From Hemibagrus wyckioides (lineage: Eukaryota > Chordata > Actinopteri > Siluriformes > Bagridae), in contig NC_080718.1 in the NCBI RefSeq assembly GCF_019097595.1, forward strand, positions 13,176,657-13,240,656: 64,000 nucleotides of DNA, read 5' to 3'. Shown here in pieces: positions 11,992 through 25,796 of the stretch. The first letter of the stretch is position 1. The number at the start of each line of letters is the position of its first letter. The notes below the pieces were generated by a model, which was given only the letters and a program-made list of their open reading frames with translations, made no database searches and was not told the origin of the DNA. The position numbers and the translations under genes were made by a program.

Positions 11992-12477
11992 CTTCTGTAG
12001 TGTTCAAGTAGTATCTTGGCTTCGTCTGGACTCACATAGTGCTCAGTGCTTAATATCTGAACATCAGTAAGAGGCTAACAATCATACACTCATGTCCACA
12101 GTCCACAGTGTGTCATCTGCTGGTGCTTTTGCATTGTATCTAGAGAGAGAGATGAGTAAGTTAGGTGACAAAAGATTGGGAAGGTAACAGGACTGCTCAT
12201 GCAGAATTTGATTGTACAGCAGTGAATATACAGTATGCTGAACTGGCAGGACATCATTTAACTGCTCTCAGTTTTAGATGTGTTAGACATGAGTATTTTT
12301 TTTAAACATTTCCATTTTACATATCCATCAATGTGAAAATGGAAAACTGTAAATCCAATCTCAGAAGGAGTTACGGTATAATGGTAACATATTAGTGGAC
12401 ATGGCCTCAGCCATGTTCTGTATTCTCTTGGATTGAGGATATTGGACTGTATGATCTCCTGAATTCCCTATAACGTC

Positions 12478-12716
12478 AATTCATTCATTCATTTATTCAT
12501 CAGTATCCTGGTCAGTGCCACAGTGAAGGCAGAGTCTATCCCAGAAGACTAGGTGTGAGTGGAAATAATCAATGGATAGAACACAAGTCCGACATAGAAG
12601 TGCCATACACACTGATCCATACTTAGTGACAATCTATCTACATGTTTTTGGAAGGATTGGTGGGAGGAAACTGGTGAACCCAAAGGAAACTTACATGGAC
12701 ACAGGGAGATGTAGAC
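12478..12716 (-). repeat. Decayed V-SINE-type retroposon
   Basis: Read on the minus strand, the order is the central domain (complement of CATGTTTTTGGAAGGATTGG and GGGAGGAAACTGG), then a degraded L2-like tail, then a terminal (TGAA)n-type run seen here as ATTCATTCATT at the left edge. The tRNA-derived head is missing or unrecognisable. The open frame at 12549-12854 (minus) is a chance product of this repeat. Confidence 0.7.
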
Positions 12717-12989
12717 ACATGACACTACAAAACACTTTTTATCATTATTAACTATCAAAATGAGGCTCGAGCTGATACATTCTGAGTTCTTGGCAATTAT
12801 GTGAAAAGAAATGGAGTAAAAAAGAAAAGGACAATGAACTAGATAAAAAGTCACTCAACTCTTCTGTCTTGTTTATAAGTGTTATAGACTGTGTGAACAC
12901 TTTAACAAAGGCAATACAATAGTTTGTCTCAAGTGTACACATGCTTAAACATGATATGTGTAAATATGGCTGGCAGAAGGGTGAGGCCA

Positions 12990-13960
12990 TGTCTGGTTCC
13001 TTTGCACTATGAAAAGAGCCATTGAAGTCCTCAGAGTGCAGGAATTTATGTTATGTAACATGGTCTATTACGCTGCTGTGATTAGATCACTCTCATGTTC
13101 CCTGCTTTAAACTCAGTGCTCTCAAAGCAGTAGCACTCTATAAACACCATGTGTAAGATGCAAGCTCACTGATGGAAGGAATGAGGAAAAGAGCGATATA
13201 GACATCTTAGCTTTTAGTTATGAGACTTTGTTTTTCAAGAAAGTAATCCAATGGTTATCCCTTCTATTTAAATGAGTATCTTTGAATATAAATAGTAGAA
13301 CTGTGCCAAATACTTAGATTCATTTGCTTTAAACAACATCATATATTATTTTTCACTTAATACATATAACTGTGTTTTTAGTGTTCTTAAAGAAATCTCT
13401 TATAATATAAATACATTTTGGGCAAAAATGCTGCATTTATCTCAATGTTATAACAATGTATATACAATTAATGTCCAGATAAATGGATTTGAAGATTTTT
13501 TTTTTGGAATCTTTATGTTTTTTTGATAGATTTTTTGGAATCACTCCTTTATGTTGGAAGCAAGTTGAGCACGGTGACAGCTACTGATGGATGATACAGG
13601 ACATACAGAATGAATTTAATGTAGCGTTTCATTCCATATGGTCTCATGTACTCAGGCCAGCAAACATAGAATAAAGCAGAGGTCCAAAGCATTTATCTCT
13701 TCCCAATGTCCAAAGCGTATGCTCGATCCAATAGTTCCACAATTAACCTTTTGGTGCTGTGTCCAGGATGTAAGATGCAGTCACTTCTTTCTCCTGGTGT
13801 CGTTGTAGGCACTGACCAATGGAGCAGATCTGCTCCATTTTGAGGAACATAACATAAAAACTCCTCACATCCTTTCACACTGGCTTTCCCACTGGGTTAA
13901 AACAACTAAAGCTAAACATTAACATTATGTGTATGTGAATCCTTCAAGTCTTTTTGCAGG
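12990..13960. other. Intergenic DNA, nothing recognised
   Basis: AT-rich, with T-rich patches near 13496-13535. No coding or repeat homology was seen. Confidence 0.5.
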
Positions 13961-13971
13961 AATGTTCAGGT

Positions 13972-14052
13972 TATAACTTACCCCTGGGATAGGCTCCAGG
14001 CTCGCTGCGACCCTGTGTAGGATAAGTGATACAGAAAATAGACGGATGAATA
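13972..14052 (+). repeat. SINE/L2-like 3' tail fragment
   Basis: GGGATAGGCTCCAGGCTCGC, GCGACCCTGTGTAGGATAAG and the end ACAGAAAATAGACGGATGAA match the 3' tail of the complete SINE 300 bases downstream. It is a strongly 5'-truncated copy in the same orientation. Confidence 0.8.
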
Positions 14053-14294
14053 CAAGTCACAAGCTATTTTAACTATCATATGTAGGAATAGTTTTAAAAA
14101 ATTGTACATCATTCCCATATGTGCCGCCGGATCATGTAGCTATAGATGCATGCATTGTGAATGGGATCCCATGGGACCCAAGAAAAAAGTCTAGGAACAG
14201 GCTTTTTTTCTCATGCAGGTGGGAGAGAGAAATGGAGTACACTAAGCAAAGATGGGCCATGGTGATTAGAGTGAGAGTGAGACTGAGAGTGAAT

Positions 14295-14307
14295 TGAATA
14301 CATCGTG
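14295..14307. repeat. Left target-site duplication of the SINE
   Basis: TGAATACATCGTG; its partner is at 14687-14699 with one mismatch (C to T). Confidence 0.85.
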
Positions 14308-14686
14308 GGCAGCACGGTGGCTTAGTGTTCAGCACTGTTGCCTCACAGCAAGAAAGTTCCTGGCTTCGAATCCTGGGTTCATACAGGCTGGGGCCTTTCT
14401 GTGTGGAGTTTGCATGTTCTCCCTGTGCCTGCGTGGGTTTATTCCGGGTACTCCGGTTTTCTCCCACAGTCCAAAGACATGTACATTAGGTTGACTGGTA
14501 ATTCTAAATTGCCCATAGGAGTGAGTGAGTGTGGTTGTTTGTCTATGTGTGGCCCTGCGATGGACTGGCAACCTGTCCAGGGTGTACCCCTGCCTTTCGC
14601 CCTATGTGCGCTGGGATAGGCTCCAGCAGACCCACGTGACCCTAGGAGTCCTAGGAATAAGCGGGTATAGACAATGAATGAATGAA
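14308..14686 (+). mobile_element. Complete V-SINE-type retroposon
   Basis: All parts of a tRNA-derived SINE are present in order. There is a pol III A-box-like TGGCTTAGTGTT (14318-14329) and a B-box-like GCTTCGAATCC (14363-14373, one mismatch to GGTTCGANTCC). The strongly conserved central domain of the V-SINE superfamily runs from about 14393 to 14484 (CTGTGTGGAGTTTGCATG through CAGTCCAAAGACATG). An L2-like tail (GATGGACTGGCAACCTGTCC, GGGATAGGCTCCAG) ends in a (TGAA)n run. Flanking 13-bp direct repeats, TGAATACATCGTG and TGAATACATTGTG, are the target-site duplication. SINEs encode no protein and depend on a partner LINE; the tail suggests an L2-clade partner. Short open frames in this interval are not genes. 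Confidence 0.92.
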
Positions 14687-14699
14687 TGAATACATTGTG
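14687..14699. repeat. Right target-site duplication of the SINE
   Basis: TGAATACATTGTG, the partner of 14295-14307. It overlaps the end of the (TGAA)n tail, so the exact border may be off by a few bases. Confidence 0.8.
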
Positions 14700-15019
14700 A
14701 CACGTTTACCACGTTCATTCACTCCTTCACACTAACTGCATTATGTTTGTCATGGTCACTATTAAATTACAAATTTGTTTAGATTTTAAGTAGTAGAAGC
14801 AACTAAGTTTAGTAAAAAATATACCATAGGCAAATACAAGCAAAAATAATATAGTAAAATAGGGTTCAAAATAGTCCTAAATAGTTGCCAATAACTGCTA
14901 ATGTTTTGGTGATAAAGTTTACTCAAGATGGTGATAAAGTGTACTCAGTGCAAAGCTGCCATAATTGGTAACAGATTTATGGTGATGGTATTACTCTCTG
15001 CTTGTCTGTCTCTTTTTCT

Positions 15020-15043
15020 GTCTCTCTCTCTCTCTCTCTCTCT
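15020..15043. repeat. (CT)n microsatellite
   Basis: About 12 CT units in a longer pyrimidine-rich stretch that starts near 14995. Confidence 0.9.
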
Positions 15044-15049
15044 ATCTGT

Positions 15050-16015
15050 GAGTGTCCTCTCCTTGCCCTCAAGCTAGGGGCCCTGATTGTTGAAAGGAAA
15101 CCAAATCCATGCAAATGACCTGTTGAAAACATTACCTTGATTTGCTGATTTTCCTCTGGTGAGAAAGACAGGATGAGACCAACTGATTATTATTTCCACC
15201 ATAAGACAAGGTGTCCATGACCCACAACAGAGACAGTTAAACTGAAAGGCACAGGGCCAGAGAGAAAAGTCTTGAAGTTAAAACAAGGAGAAGTATTCAA
15301 TAACCCGGAGCTTCCAGGCTGGGTTCCAGCACCTGTTCTCTCTTGTCCTGGGTTGACGTTTGAAACATATGGGTTTTCAGCAGGATCTATGTTTTTTTTT
15401 TCAAACCAGTTGCTTGAATACCCCTTCAACCAGTCCCCAGCTGTGCACAGTAACATTTTACATGTTGCTTTTAAAGAAATGCTGGTCCCTCCCAGATCCA
15501 ATATTTTTCCTCTGTTTTATATCCAAGAAGCATATATATCTAGCATATGTATCTTTATGCTTTGGAGTTTGCTTAGCCAAAGCATCTCAACTTAAAAAGG
15601 AAACAGGATTCTTATCTAAATAGGACTTGGAAATATAGAGCATGTGTAGTCTAGTAATTGATACGTAAATCTTCTTTCATCTCAGAAACTCAAAATATGG
15701 CTGACTTAAAAGCATGGCACATGAGGGAGAATATTGTATGCCTGAACTAACAGTGGCCTGCCCTGGTTTTATTCTTAGCACGGCAGTGTACAGTCAAAAC
15801 AAGGCAGATTTCCTGAGAGGGGCTGCTGTGTGCTCCTGCTGGCCTTTGTGTTGTTCTAGTTTAGAGGCTACGCCACTGGTGAAACGCAGGCCTCTCTCTC
15901 TATAGGGGCTTTGACTGAGGCAGCACTCAGTGAGGGGAGAGTGAAGTCTGGGCTGGTACTGTTCTTGCTCTGTGCAGCAGCTCTGAGTACTTCCAGCTGC
16001 CTGCAATGAATAGCG
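15050..16015. other. Intergenic DNA with octamer motif
   Basis: An exact octamer ATGCAAAT lies at 15109-15116. Overlapping open frames on both strands (15190-15623) are unsupported. No repeat family was recognised. Confidence 0.4.
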
Positions 16016-16020
16016 CTCTT

Positions 16021-16075
16021 TACACACACACACACACACACACACGCTCTCACTCACTCTCACTCTCTCTCTCTT

Positions 16076-16132
<57 letters not shown>

Positions 16133-16133
16133 A
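16021..16133. repeat. Compound (CA)n(CT)n(CA)n microsatellite
   Basis: A CA run (16021-16045), a long interrupted CT tract, then a second CA run. The CA parts can adopt Z-DNA and the CT part is a homopurine/homopyrimidine tract. Low-complexity open frames in both orientations come from this tract and are not genes. Confidence 0.95.
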
Positions 16134-16366
16134 TCAGACACTCTCCATGCACTCTCTATACATTCTCCCTTTCACACTCCCATATCCCGACCGAACTCCC
16201 CGTCTCCTACATAATCCTAATCAATCTTGTTTTCTGTCATAAACAGCACCTCTGTCGTCAACTCTCTATCTCTTTATCCTTCTCCACTCATACGGTATCT
16301 CTGCAAGTTGGAAGTTGGGCTCTTTTTCCAGCCACACAATCACACTTCATCTACCCAGTCTCCTAC

Positions 16367-16370
<4 letters not shown>

Positions 16371-16399
<29 letters not shown>
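16371..16399. repeat. (CA)n microsatellite
   Basis: About 14 perfect CA units. Confidence 0.95.
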
Positions 16400-16402
<3 letters not shown>

Positions 16403-17945
16403 TCCTCCCTTACCCCCTCATCTCATTTTCCCTGCAGTCTAGAAGGATGTGGGTGATGATTTATAGAGCATGTCCAATCGCTCGCATTTGTCAGAGTCAA
16501 CTTGGTTTTTTCTACCTCCCCTCTCCGCACCAAGCCGAGGGGTCACCGGCCAGTGCATTTTCTCGGTAGCAGGCCAAGGAAAACATCTTTTAGCATGCAC
16601 ACTCTGAATGGCCATCTAAGCAAAACAGGCAGGAGGAACGCAGACGCTCGAATTGCTTGCTCTAATTACAGACACGCTGCATTAGATACACAGTACAGCA
16701 CACACAGTAATGAAACACTATACAACTCAACAGCCAGAGCCGAAGCTTCTGCAAGCCGACTATTAAAAATAGCACAGCAAATTACAATAGAAGAATCTGT
16801 TGTTTGATTCAAGACAAGAAGGATCATATATTAGATATACTATTATATTATATATTATAAATATATATAAAAACATCTTATTGTTAAAAATAGTACATCA
16901 GAAGATGGTTATAGAGCAACTGTACTGGAGTATGATAGATTTATAAAAATTTCAAAAAAGATCTGAAGGCGTTGGAGTCAGAATCCAACAAGCCCCATAA
17001 CTCCCTGTATGCACTTGTGTGGGCTGCAGCTGTCCCGAAACAGGAGACGTCCGTGTTAAGACCCTGGAGTTCGTGTTTTCGTTAGGCTTTCTGCAGGTGG
17101 AGCTTTTTTTAAGACCATACATCAGTTTCAGTCTATGCATAGTTCCCTTTAAGACTCTGTGAAGCAGACCGGATTAATAACAGCCTCCTGTAATCACCTC
17201 CACAACCAGTTCGACCTTAGGAAACCACAGCAGCGTGGCGCTACACCGTGATCAACTTCTAAAGTTTCATTTGCCATTCACTAAATATTATTTTATTCAA
17301 CCATCCACCACTAAATCATTATGAGGTTTATACTGAGACACCATTCATTTTTAAAGGATAGTGTATATGGCACAAAATCGCTGGAGTCTTTAATCCAGTC
17401 ACCCAATATTAGGTAAACAGTCTACTCCTTAAAATAATTATAGCATTTTATTATCCTGTCCAGTCCATGCATTTATTAGGCAGATTACAGATTACAAATC
17501 TTCTCATATTTTATAATCTTCAAAGCAGCCATGATGAGAGATTTGCACATTCTTGGCATATTGGACTAGCTATGGTTGTCCACCAGTACAAGTTAGCTTC
17601 TTATTATAGGAAAATATATATTTGTATATACTTTGCATATGTCCTGTTTCTATAATGCATGAATCCATAATGGCATTATAATATATTATAATACCTCATA
17701 GTGACTGGTGAAAGCCTTTATAAATACTTACAACAGATATAAAGTATAACCTTATATGGTATGTCATGCTACAAAACACGGGATGCATTCAAAATGTAGC
17801 AGTGTGTCTGTATTTTGCTCTTTTAAACAATGTTTAGGTTCCAATTCAATCCTGAGCTTGGATTACAGTCTATGTGTAGTTTATGTGCAAATAAACAGGT
17901 TCTGTTCATTTCCAAGAGTTCTCCAACTTCCTTCCAATTCCTAAA
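16400..17945. other. Intergenic DNA, no gene seen
   Basis: GC-balanced to about 16760, then AT-rich with TATA-rich patches (16827-16870, 17675-17695). None of the short frames shows a recognisable domain. Confidence 0.5.
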
Positions 17946-17949
17946 GCCT

Positions 17950-18128
17950 GCCAGTGGATAGATCAGTTATGCTAAATTGCCCCAAGGTGTGAATGTGTGT
18001 ACATGGTGTCTTATGATGGAGTTGTCCCATCCAGACTATATTCTGGCCTCATACTCAGTGTTCCCGGGATACAATTTATATCCCCCATGACGTGACCAGA
18101 ATACAGTGGTTAGTGAAAGTGAGTGAAT
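17950..18128 (+). repeat. Decayed SINE tail
   Basis: GCTAAATTGCCCCAAGGTGT, a GT-rich stretch, CCCATCCAGACTATATTC, AGTGTTCCCGGGATACAATT and a degraded end CAGTGGTTAGTGAAAGTGAG follow the tail order of the local SINE family. The copy is 5'-truncated and strongly diverged. Confidence 0.7.
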
Positions 18129-18284
18129 ATGTGCTTTATTTTAGTCACAAATTATATCAAATGAGTTATCTAGATAAAAAATAAGGCTATTATTGACTTT
18201 ATACCTTGACACCTAAAATAAGTGGAAGTAAAGCTCAGGGCGTGCAGAAAATATGAACTTACTGCAAGTTCCACTTAATGGAGA

Positions 18285-18545
18285 TGGAATAGAGTTGCGA
18301 ATGAGCACAGCACAGCAATGTAACACATCTCTAACTGCTGTGGATTTTAATGTGGTTATTATGTAATTCTATATCCCACATGCGTCCGATGGGTTTGTGC
18401 TCGGCGGACTGCTGGGGCCGTACACTTAAATAATTTGCATACATTATTATACTCATCAAACCACTGAGTAAAGCTTTGTACTGTATGGATGGGGGAATTA
18501 TCAATATCTCATCAGGATAGAAATGTTTCATCATAGCATTAATGT
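18285..18545. promoter_or_regulatory. Candidate CNE with octamer
   Basis: Non-repetitive stretch with an exact ATTTGCAT octamer (18433-18440) in a TTAAATAATTTGCATACATT context, plus other AT-rich cores. No coding potential. Called on texture and motif content. Confidence 0.3.
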
Positions 18546-18550
18546 GATCA

Positions 18551-18573
18551 GAGAGAAAGAGAGAGAGAGAGAG
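18551..18573. repeat. (AG)n microsatellite
   Basis: A short, slightly interrupted AG run. Confidence 0.85.
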
Positions 18574-19589
18574 TCACGGGGCAAAAGGAGAAAACCCTAT
18601 TAAAACGTTGGGCGAAGACTCCTCTGACTGACAGCTACTGCTGAAACAGCAGAGAAACAAAGAAGGGGAGAAGAAGGTACTGTAGAGCATAAACAGCCCC
18701 CAAACTCAAACATGTCATGGGTGTCAGAACTGTGTCAAGATAGCCTGAGACAAATGAGAAGGAAAGAGGTGAAGTGCACAAAGAGCTGCTAATGATGTGC
18801 TGCTTCACCGGTGGAAGAGACAGGGATAGACACTGTGTGCCCACTGTCAGGAGAGACAGCAGTGGCCTCATGCTGTTCATGCTTTTTATTCCATAACTAG
18901 GTTTCACTCTAAATGCTTGAACCACATTTCAGATGTTACTGCTTTGGAGAAAAGATATTTTGGATAAAAGAGCATCGTGTGTCCAATTAGTAGATATCCA
19001 AATGTTCTATACATAGGCTGGTATACGTATACTATATACTTTCTGTCGAGGCTGGAAAGATTCTTGAAAATCAGGCTGTATTAGTATGTGAAGAATTTCA
19101 TCCAGACAAACATAATGAATAACATGCATTTGGACAGGATATGCACGGACAACCGGAAGGGTCAGTGACCGGCACAGCAAGAGAAACTTTCATCCACTCG
19201 CTTTACTGGAGATAAGGGAAAAACAAAAGCAGGAATTCCCCCTGTTGGAATCTGCAGCATAGGCTTCATTCACCATCTGTTCTGCCTGTCAGTCATACAT
19301 GACCTTCCAACACATAGGCACATAGGAAAACGTACAAATAAACAAAGAGCTACTTGTTAATAAATAAGCCATACTGAGATGAAAAAAACGAATCAAATGG
19401 TGCACTAACAGAGAAGCTCACTTTGAATCCTGATTTGAAGTTCCCACTTGTTGATCCTTTTACAAGCCAGTCTTCCTTTCATGTTTTAGGAATATCACCA
19501 CTTTGCCTAGTCTGCTATCTGTTCCTTACATTTCAGATGAGAAAGACTTCCCGAAGAGGAAGCAGCGCAGGCCTGCTCTGCGATGTCTA

Positions 19590-20050
19590 CATTAATTTAG
19601 GCTGATCTTTTAATCTGGCTGGGTGATTTGCTAGCACGGCTTGGTGGCAGAGTTAATTGGACAGCAATGGGAAGGATCCTGGCTGTTTGCAGCAGGTTCA
19701 TTCGGGAGGCACAGTGGGGAATGAGCTGTGAATGAAGAATGCCACTTTTGTTTTAAGCCACTCACCCTGAATAACTTAAATCCCAATCTGCCGACTTCAA
19801 AGATGCGTCCATGGAGACAGTCGATGCTTTAAGGCTGAGAGATGGAGGGCAGAGGGAAAGACGAATAATGTAGGCAAGCCGTGGCAAGGTTAACTCTGGC
19901 AGGGTCGGTCACAGATGAAGTTCTCCGCTGTAGATTTTGCGTTTGAAGTCAGGGTGCAAGGAAAGTCAGCTCATCTCGATGCTGCATGTGGTTATGGAAT
20001 GTGGGAGGCAAGGGTTCACCTCGATCTATCTCTGCAGAGCAGTTCACAGT
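19590..20050. promoter_or_regulatory. Candidate CNE block
   Basis: About 460 bases without recognisable repeats, of balanced composition, with AT-rich homeodomain-like words (GAGTTAATTGGACAG, CATTAATTTAGG). The short upstream frame (19423-19605) has no known features. Confidence 0.25.
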
Positions 20051-20649
20051 AAACATTAAGTGAATAAATCACACCTGCATATTTATGAGCACAGGCATGT
20101 GGTGCACTAAATAAAAAAAAAAAAACTGAAGTTAATGAGTCTGTTTATAATGCTAAGTAGCTGGGGCACACTTTGAATATATACACATTTATATATACAC
20201 AGGAATAAGTACATTTTCAACCTATTAAACTTCACCGTGAATTTACCCAGGGCTACAGATCTTAGATAAATGTCAGTATTAGTTCAGGACTACAAATGTC
20301 CAACTAAGAAGAGTTAAAAAAATGAATAAATAAAATAAATAAATAAAATAAACATTTCTCAGAATAAATTCCCGCTAAGGAGAGCACCCCTCTTCAGATA
20401 CTACACATTAAATCGGGTGTAATGCAATTCCACTGTCTGTATCTGTTTCATGGTCCGAATATCCATATTTGTATCTGGATTTTAAACCTAAAGTTTAAAG
20501 GTTGTGGCCTATATTTGAAAGGTTTTTTTTTTTATTATTATTAAATATTAGCCCTACCACAATGCACTGGAAAACACTGGGGAAAAACATCAGAGGCAGA
20601 AATGACTACACTGTCTGTGAATTCTGGTTCGGATACTTCCTAAACCTCA

Positions 20650-20792
20650 GCTACATCATTCATTTGTTCATTTTCTGTTTCGTTTATCCTACAGTACACA
20701 GGGTCCCAAAGAACCTGGATTATATCCCAGGAGACTCAGGACACAAGGCATAGGACACACTGAACATGGTGCAAATCCATCACAGGGCACAA

Positions 20793-20825
<33 letters not shown>

Positions 20826-21010
20826 TACACACACACAATCACACATTACAGACAATTTAGAGATGCCAATCAGCCTATAATGCTAATGTTTTTAGAATAG
20901 AGGAGAAAACTGGAGTACCTGGAGAAAGCCCCGGAATCATGGGGAGAATACGAAACCTATGTGCACACAGTGTGGAGGCAGAAACCGCTGAGGTGTGAGA
21001 CACAATTCTG
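20650..21010 (-). repeat. Decayed V-SINE-type retroposon
   Basis: On the minus strand the central domain (complement of GAGGAGAAAACTGGAGTACC and GGGGAGAATACGAAACC) is followed by a GT-rich linker, seen here as the (CA)n run 20793-20837, and an L2-like tail ending in a TGAA-like run (complement of ATTCATTTGTTCATTTTC). The head is degraded. Divergence is clearly higher than in the complete copy at 14308. Confidence 0.75.
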
Positions 21011-21099
21011 CTTGGCCAGTTCATGTTTTTACTTGTAAATATTTTATTATACTACAATATTATCAAACGATTTTAGCTGGATCCATTCCTGAAAATATA

Positions 21100-21635
21100 A
21101 ACAAACTAACACTGACTATCACTAAACTAAACCAAACATGAGCACTGTAAATGCACCGCTCATTCATTCATCGCTATATAAAAAGAGTGCAGTCTTTTTG
21201 TGGCTTTTTGTGCCTCAGGCTTCATAACTTACACCTCACTCACTCACTCATACTGAAGCTAACATTGATTTCCCATACAAACAGTTAACTAGAAATTAAC
21301 ACAGTGTCAGTTGCAAACCAGCTCAACCTGCATGCTGAACTCTGAACTTTTAAAACTGTTCTCGTCTACAGCATGAAATCGGATACAAAGTCCATGTGAA
21401 GGGCAGCGAGGACCTGCTATTGTGTGACTGCAACCCAAACAAACAAGTTCCATCCATTTCCTGGTGAAATAGAAGTACGCTGGTGATTTGTGCTGAGTGC
21501 TTACAGAGGGATCTTGGGGATAAGGTCAAGTGTGTTCTTGCAGTGTCATGGTCCCTATGTTAAGGTTTAGATTGGAATAAACTCAGCGAAGATGAGTGGC
21601 ATGGAAGGGCTTGCTGTATTACGATGTGTAATTAT
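21100..21635. other. Intergenic DNA, nothing firm
   Basis: No gene or repeat family recognised apart from short CTCA and CATT repeats. Confidence 0.4.
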
Positions 21636-21639
21636 TATT

Positions 21640-21990
21640 TCAGACATCATCCTGGGACTAGACGTTATCATTTTTAGATCTTGAATGTGCTGCATTTAAC
21701 CACTGATAATTCCAAGCGTAATGAAGATCTGTAGTGTGTTCACAGGTCCAGACGGTTAGAGGAGGCAATGCTATCTTTGATTACATCTAAACGTCTTCCA
21801 TTTAAGTGTCGGAGATTAACACAGCTGCACCGGCTGAGCGACGCAGTACAGAGCTGTCACTCGAAAGCTCCCTTACTGCTTGAGCTAGGCAGAATCATAT
21901 TTCACTCCGTTCAATTCCAAACTGACTTTGAATAATCCGCAGACGTCACTGCAGAATTCATTAACCAGAACTAAGACTAATGACATTTAG
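21640..21990. promoter_or_regulatory. Candidate CNE block
   Basis: Non-repetitive sequence with TAATCC (21933-21938, bicoid/OTX-type core) and a CRE-like GACGTCAC (21952-21959), plus several other TAAT cores. No coding potential. Alignment to other fish would decide. Confidence 0.3.
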
Positions 21991-22139
21991 TCCACTGGTT
22001 CTGGCCTAGCCATGTGTCTCCTTTCTCTGAAATGTACACTACTACATTAAGATAAATGCTGGTTAGGCTGCATTTTTAAATGTAAAATGGGGGTAACTAT
22101 CTCTCAAAATTATACTGCTGTGCGTATAACTAACTGAAT

Positions 22140-22255
22140 TACACGTGATGGACTGGCATCCTGTGTAGGGTGGATTCCTGCCTAACTCCCTGTGTCCCTG
22201 GAACTGGAATCATGGCAACTCTGACAAGGATAAAGCAGTAGGATAAGGATAAAGC
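22140..22255 (+). repeat. SINE tail fragment
   Basis: GTGATGGACTGGCATCCTGT, GGGTGGATTCCTGCCTAACT and GACAAGGATAAAGCAGTAGG follow the tail of the local SINE family. The copy is truncated at its 5' side. Confidence 0.75.
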
Positions 22256-22282
22256 CTTTAGTAGCCATTAGTTAGTTATATG

Positions 22283-23495
<1,213 letters not shown>

Positions 23496-23501
23496 CTCTA
23501 C

Positions 23502-23522
23502 ATTTATTTATTTATTTATTTA
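23502..23522. repeat. (ATTT)n microsatellite
   Basis: About five ATTT units. Confidence 0.85.
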
Positions 23523-23650
23523 ATGAAAACTCTCAGTCAATCTTTCTGCTTGCTTTGCTAATTGGATCATTTTCTGAGTACAAAGTGTCTTGGTTAATTT
23601 ACTTCTGTTCATCTGTTTCTTGTTCTAAATGCATGAACCTAAATGCAAAG

Positions 23651-23653
<3 letters not shown>

Positions 23654-23682
<29 letters not shown>
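23654..23682. repeat. (AG)n microsatellite
   Basis: A perfect AG run of about 14 units. Confidence 0.95.
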
Positions 23683-23685
<3 letters not shown>

Positions 23686-23689
23686 TTGA

Positions 23690-25790
23690 TTTGTGCTCAA
23701 TCACTCAATAAAAATTTTTGAGTTATATCTTTCTTCACTCTGAAGTGATGTATATGAAGCATGATTTTTCTTTGATCACAGAATATATGATTGCCTCTGA
23801 ATGCAAATTGACTTAGAAAAATGTAACAGTCTCTGACAGATATGCAGGTTTTTAAAGCATCAGCATCTTTAAACCAGATACGTTGTTTCAAAGTTTCTTT
23901 ATGTCACATATAGGCTTCCCCTGATGGAGCGATAATAAGATCAGATCTTATGAACCTGCATGGAGGACAAGTTGTCAATGCAAACAGACAAGAACTACAA
24001 CAAGCCCTCATGATTTGAACATGTGGATTATGATTAATGCAGCTCAGGCCCAAAAAGACAAACCCAAACCTAGGCTTGGTGTCAGCCTCAATAAGCTTTT
24101 CATATGTAACCCACCACGCCAGAGCTAATGTGGGGAAACATGGCCTTACTGTTTTTAAGGCCACAACTGGAAGAAGACAGATTTGGAGACACATGCACAC
24201 TGCTATGCCACAAGTCCTCCATTAGAATTAAGACTCCACCTGAGATTTAGTTTAATATAGAAAGCAATCAGCCAAGATTCTATTCTGTTGGGCACAAACA
24301 CATACGGTTTCTGCCTCTCCATCAATATGCTATAGAACACAGTTTGCATATGCTGCCAGCCCGTGCTAGCAGTTTTGTTTGCGTGTATGAGTGGGCAGAG
24401 GTGCCTCACAGCTCTCTCTCTCTCTCTTTGAGCCAGGCAGAGGGAGCTCTGTGGGATTCAGGCGCTAACAAGCTCTAAAACTCCTTGCCTTGCCTCTTTG
24501 TGCCAGATGGCCAAAAAAGAGCTCACTCTGGCCATCGCCGCAGCACGCTACCATAACTCTGACCGCACAGTGTGAGAGTCTGGGATCAAATACAGCTCAT
24601 CATTAGCAGGAATGGCTGTATTTATCCAAGGGAGTTGAATGAATAAATGATTAAATTTGTGATCCTCAGCAGTTATGAAAAGCATATTCTAGATCAGGGC
24701 TCTATTTAATTACATAAATATGCTTGTCAAAAGTCACTTTGTCAAAGCAGCATCAAAAAAAATTGGAGAATAGCCGTCATGAAGTTGGAGCAGTTGGATG
24801 TATTTGCAAGTCCTTTAGTAACAATTACAAAACAGTAAGCTGGCTGAGGTCAAGTGATCTGGCAAAAAAAAAAACCCTTCAAACTGGGAGGAAAGCAGAA
24901 GCTAAAAAAGAGTACATTTATATACACACTTAGTGTTACAGGAAATGATGGCAAATCACAGCAAATAAGTAAAAAAAGTACTGTATAAACACCCCTGTGT
25001 AATGTAAAAGGAACTGGAAACAGATGCTCTGTAAGTGGATGAGAGTGACCGCTGTAATGTCCAGACTGGCCCAGGATGGAGTTGTGGCAAAAACTTGACT
25101 TTCAGTGGATGTGAAAATGGGATTAAAGTTCCAGATGCTTTGTAATAGTTATAATGAAAGTAATATTGAGGAATATGGAACTTGGGTGAAGCATCAAAGA
25201 TTGGGTATGTCTCTTGTGAACTTGTCCTCTCTGTTTACTTGGTCAAACGCACAGCTGTCGAATCTGTGAAACCTTTCCACAGCACCTTGCTCAATCAGCT
25301 GTCCCACTTACTTGCTGCCAAACCCTCTGCTGCCTCATCTACTGCACCTGCTGCGTTTTGATTCACCCGCTTCTACACGGCACCCTGCTGACTCACGTAC
25401 CTGCTGCCTCGCTCACCGTCTGGACCTGGAAGATGCCATAGTACACACTTCAAAGGTTTCCAGCCACTCAACCCACAATCATTAGCTCTCAAACACAGGT
25501 GGCATTCCTTCGGTCCAGTGCTTGAGCACGATTAATCTAGGCATTCCATTCCATGGGCAGTCTCAGAGCCCTGCCTACCACAGTGGCATGAAAATGAAAC
25601 TTGTGTCAAAATGAGATTAAAGCTATTAATTTGAAGCACCTGCTCCACGATGTTCCTATAGCCACTTCGTTGGTCTTGCTGGACGCTTTTGTGCAGTATG
25701 AATGTTTTCCTACTCATACGTCAGGCACTAATGAGGTCCAGATCAGAATTTTCTAATGAGAACCATAAGCTATGGGGCCATATATCAAGA
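23690..25790. other. Intergenic DNA, no gene seen
   Basis: Contains a short CT run near 24413-24428. The open frames on both strands here are short and overlap each other, without recognisable domains. The 25240-25430 part is CTGC-rich, with several CTGCTG words in a row, but I cannot tie it to a family. Confidence 0.45.
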
Positions 25791-25796
25791 ATACAG

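Noticed and set aside
15794..16242. Repetitive open frames rich in alternating residues
   Set aside because: They translate the (CA)n and (CT)n microsatellites.
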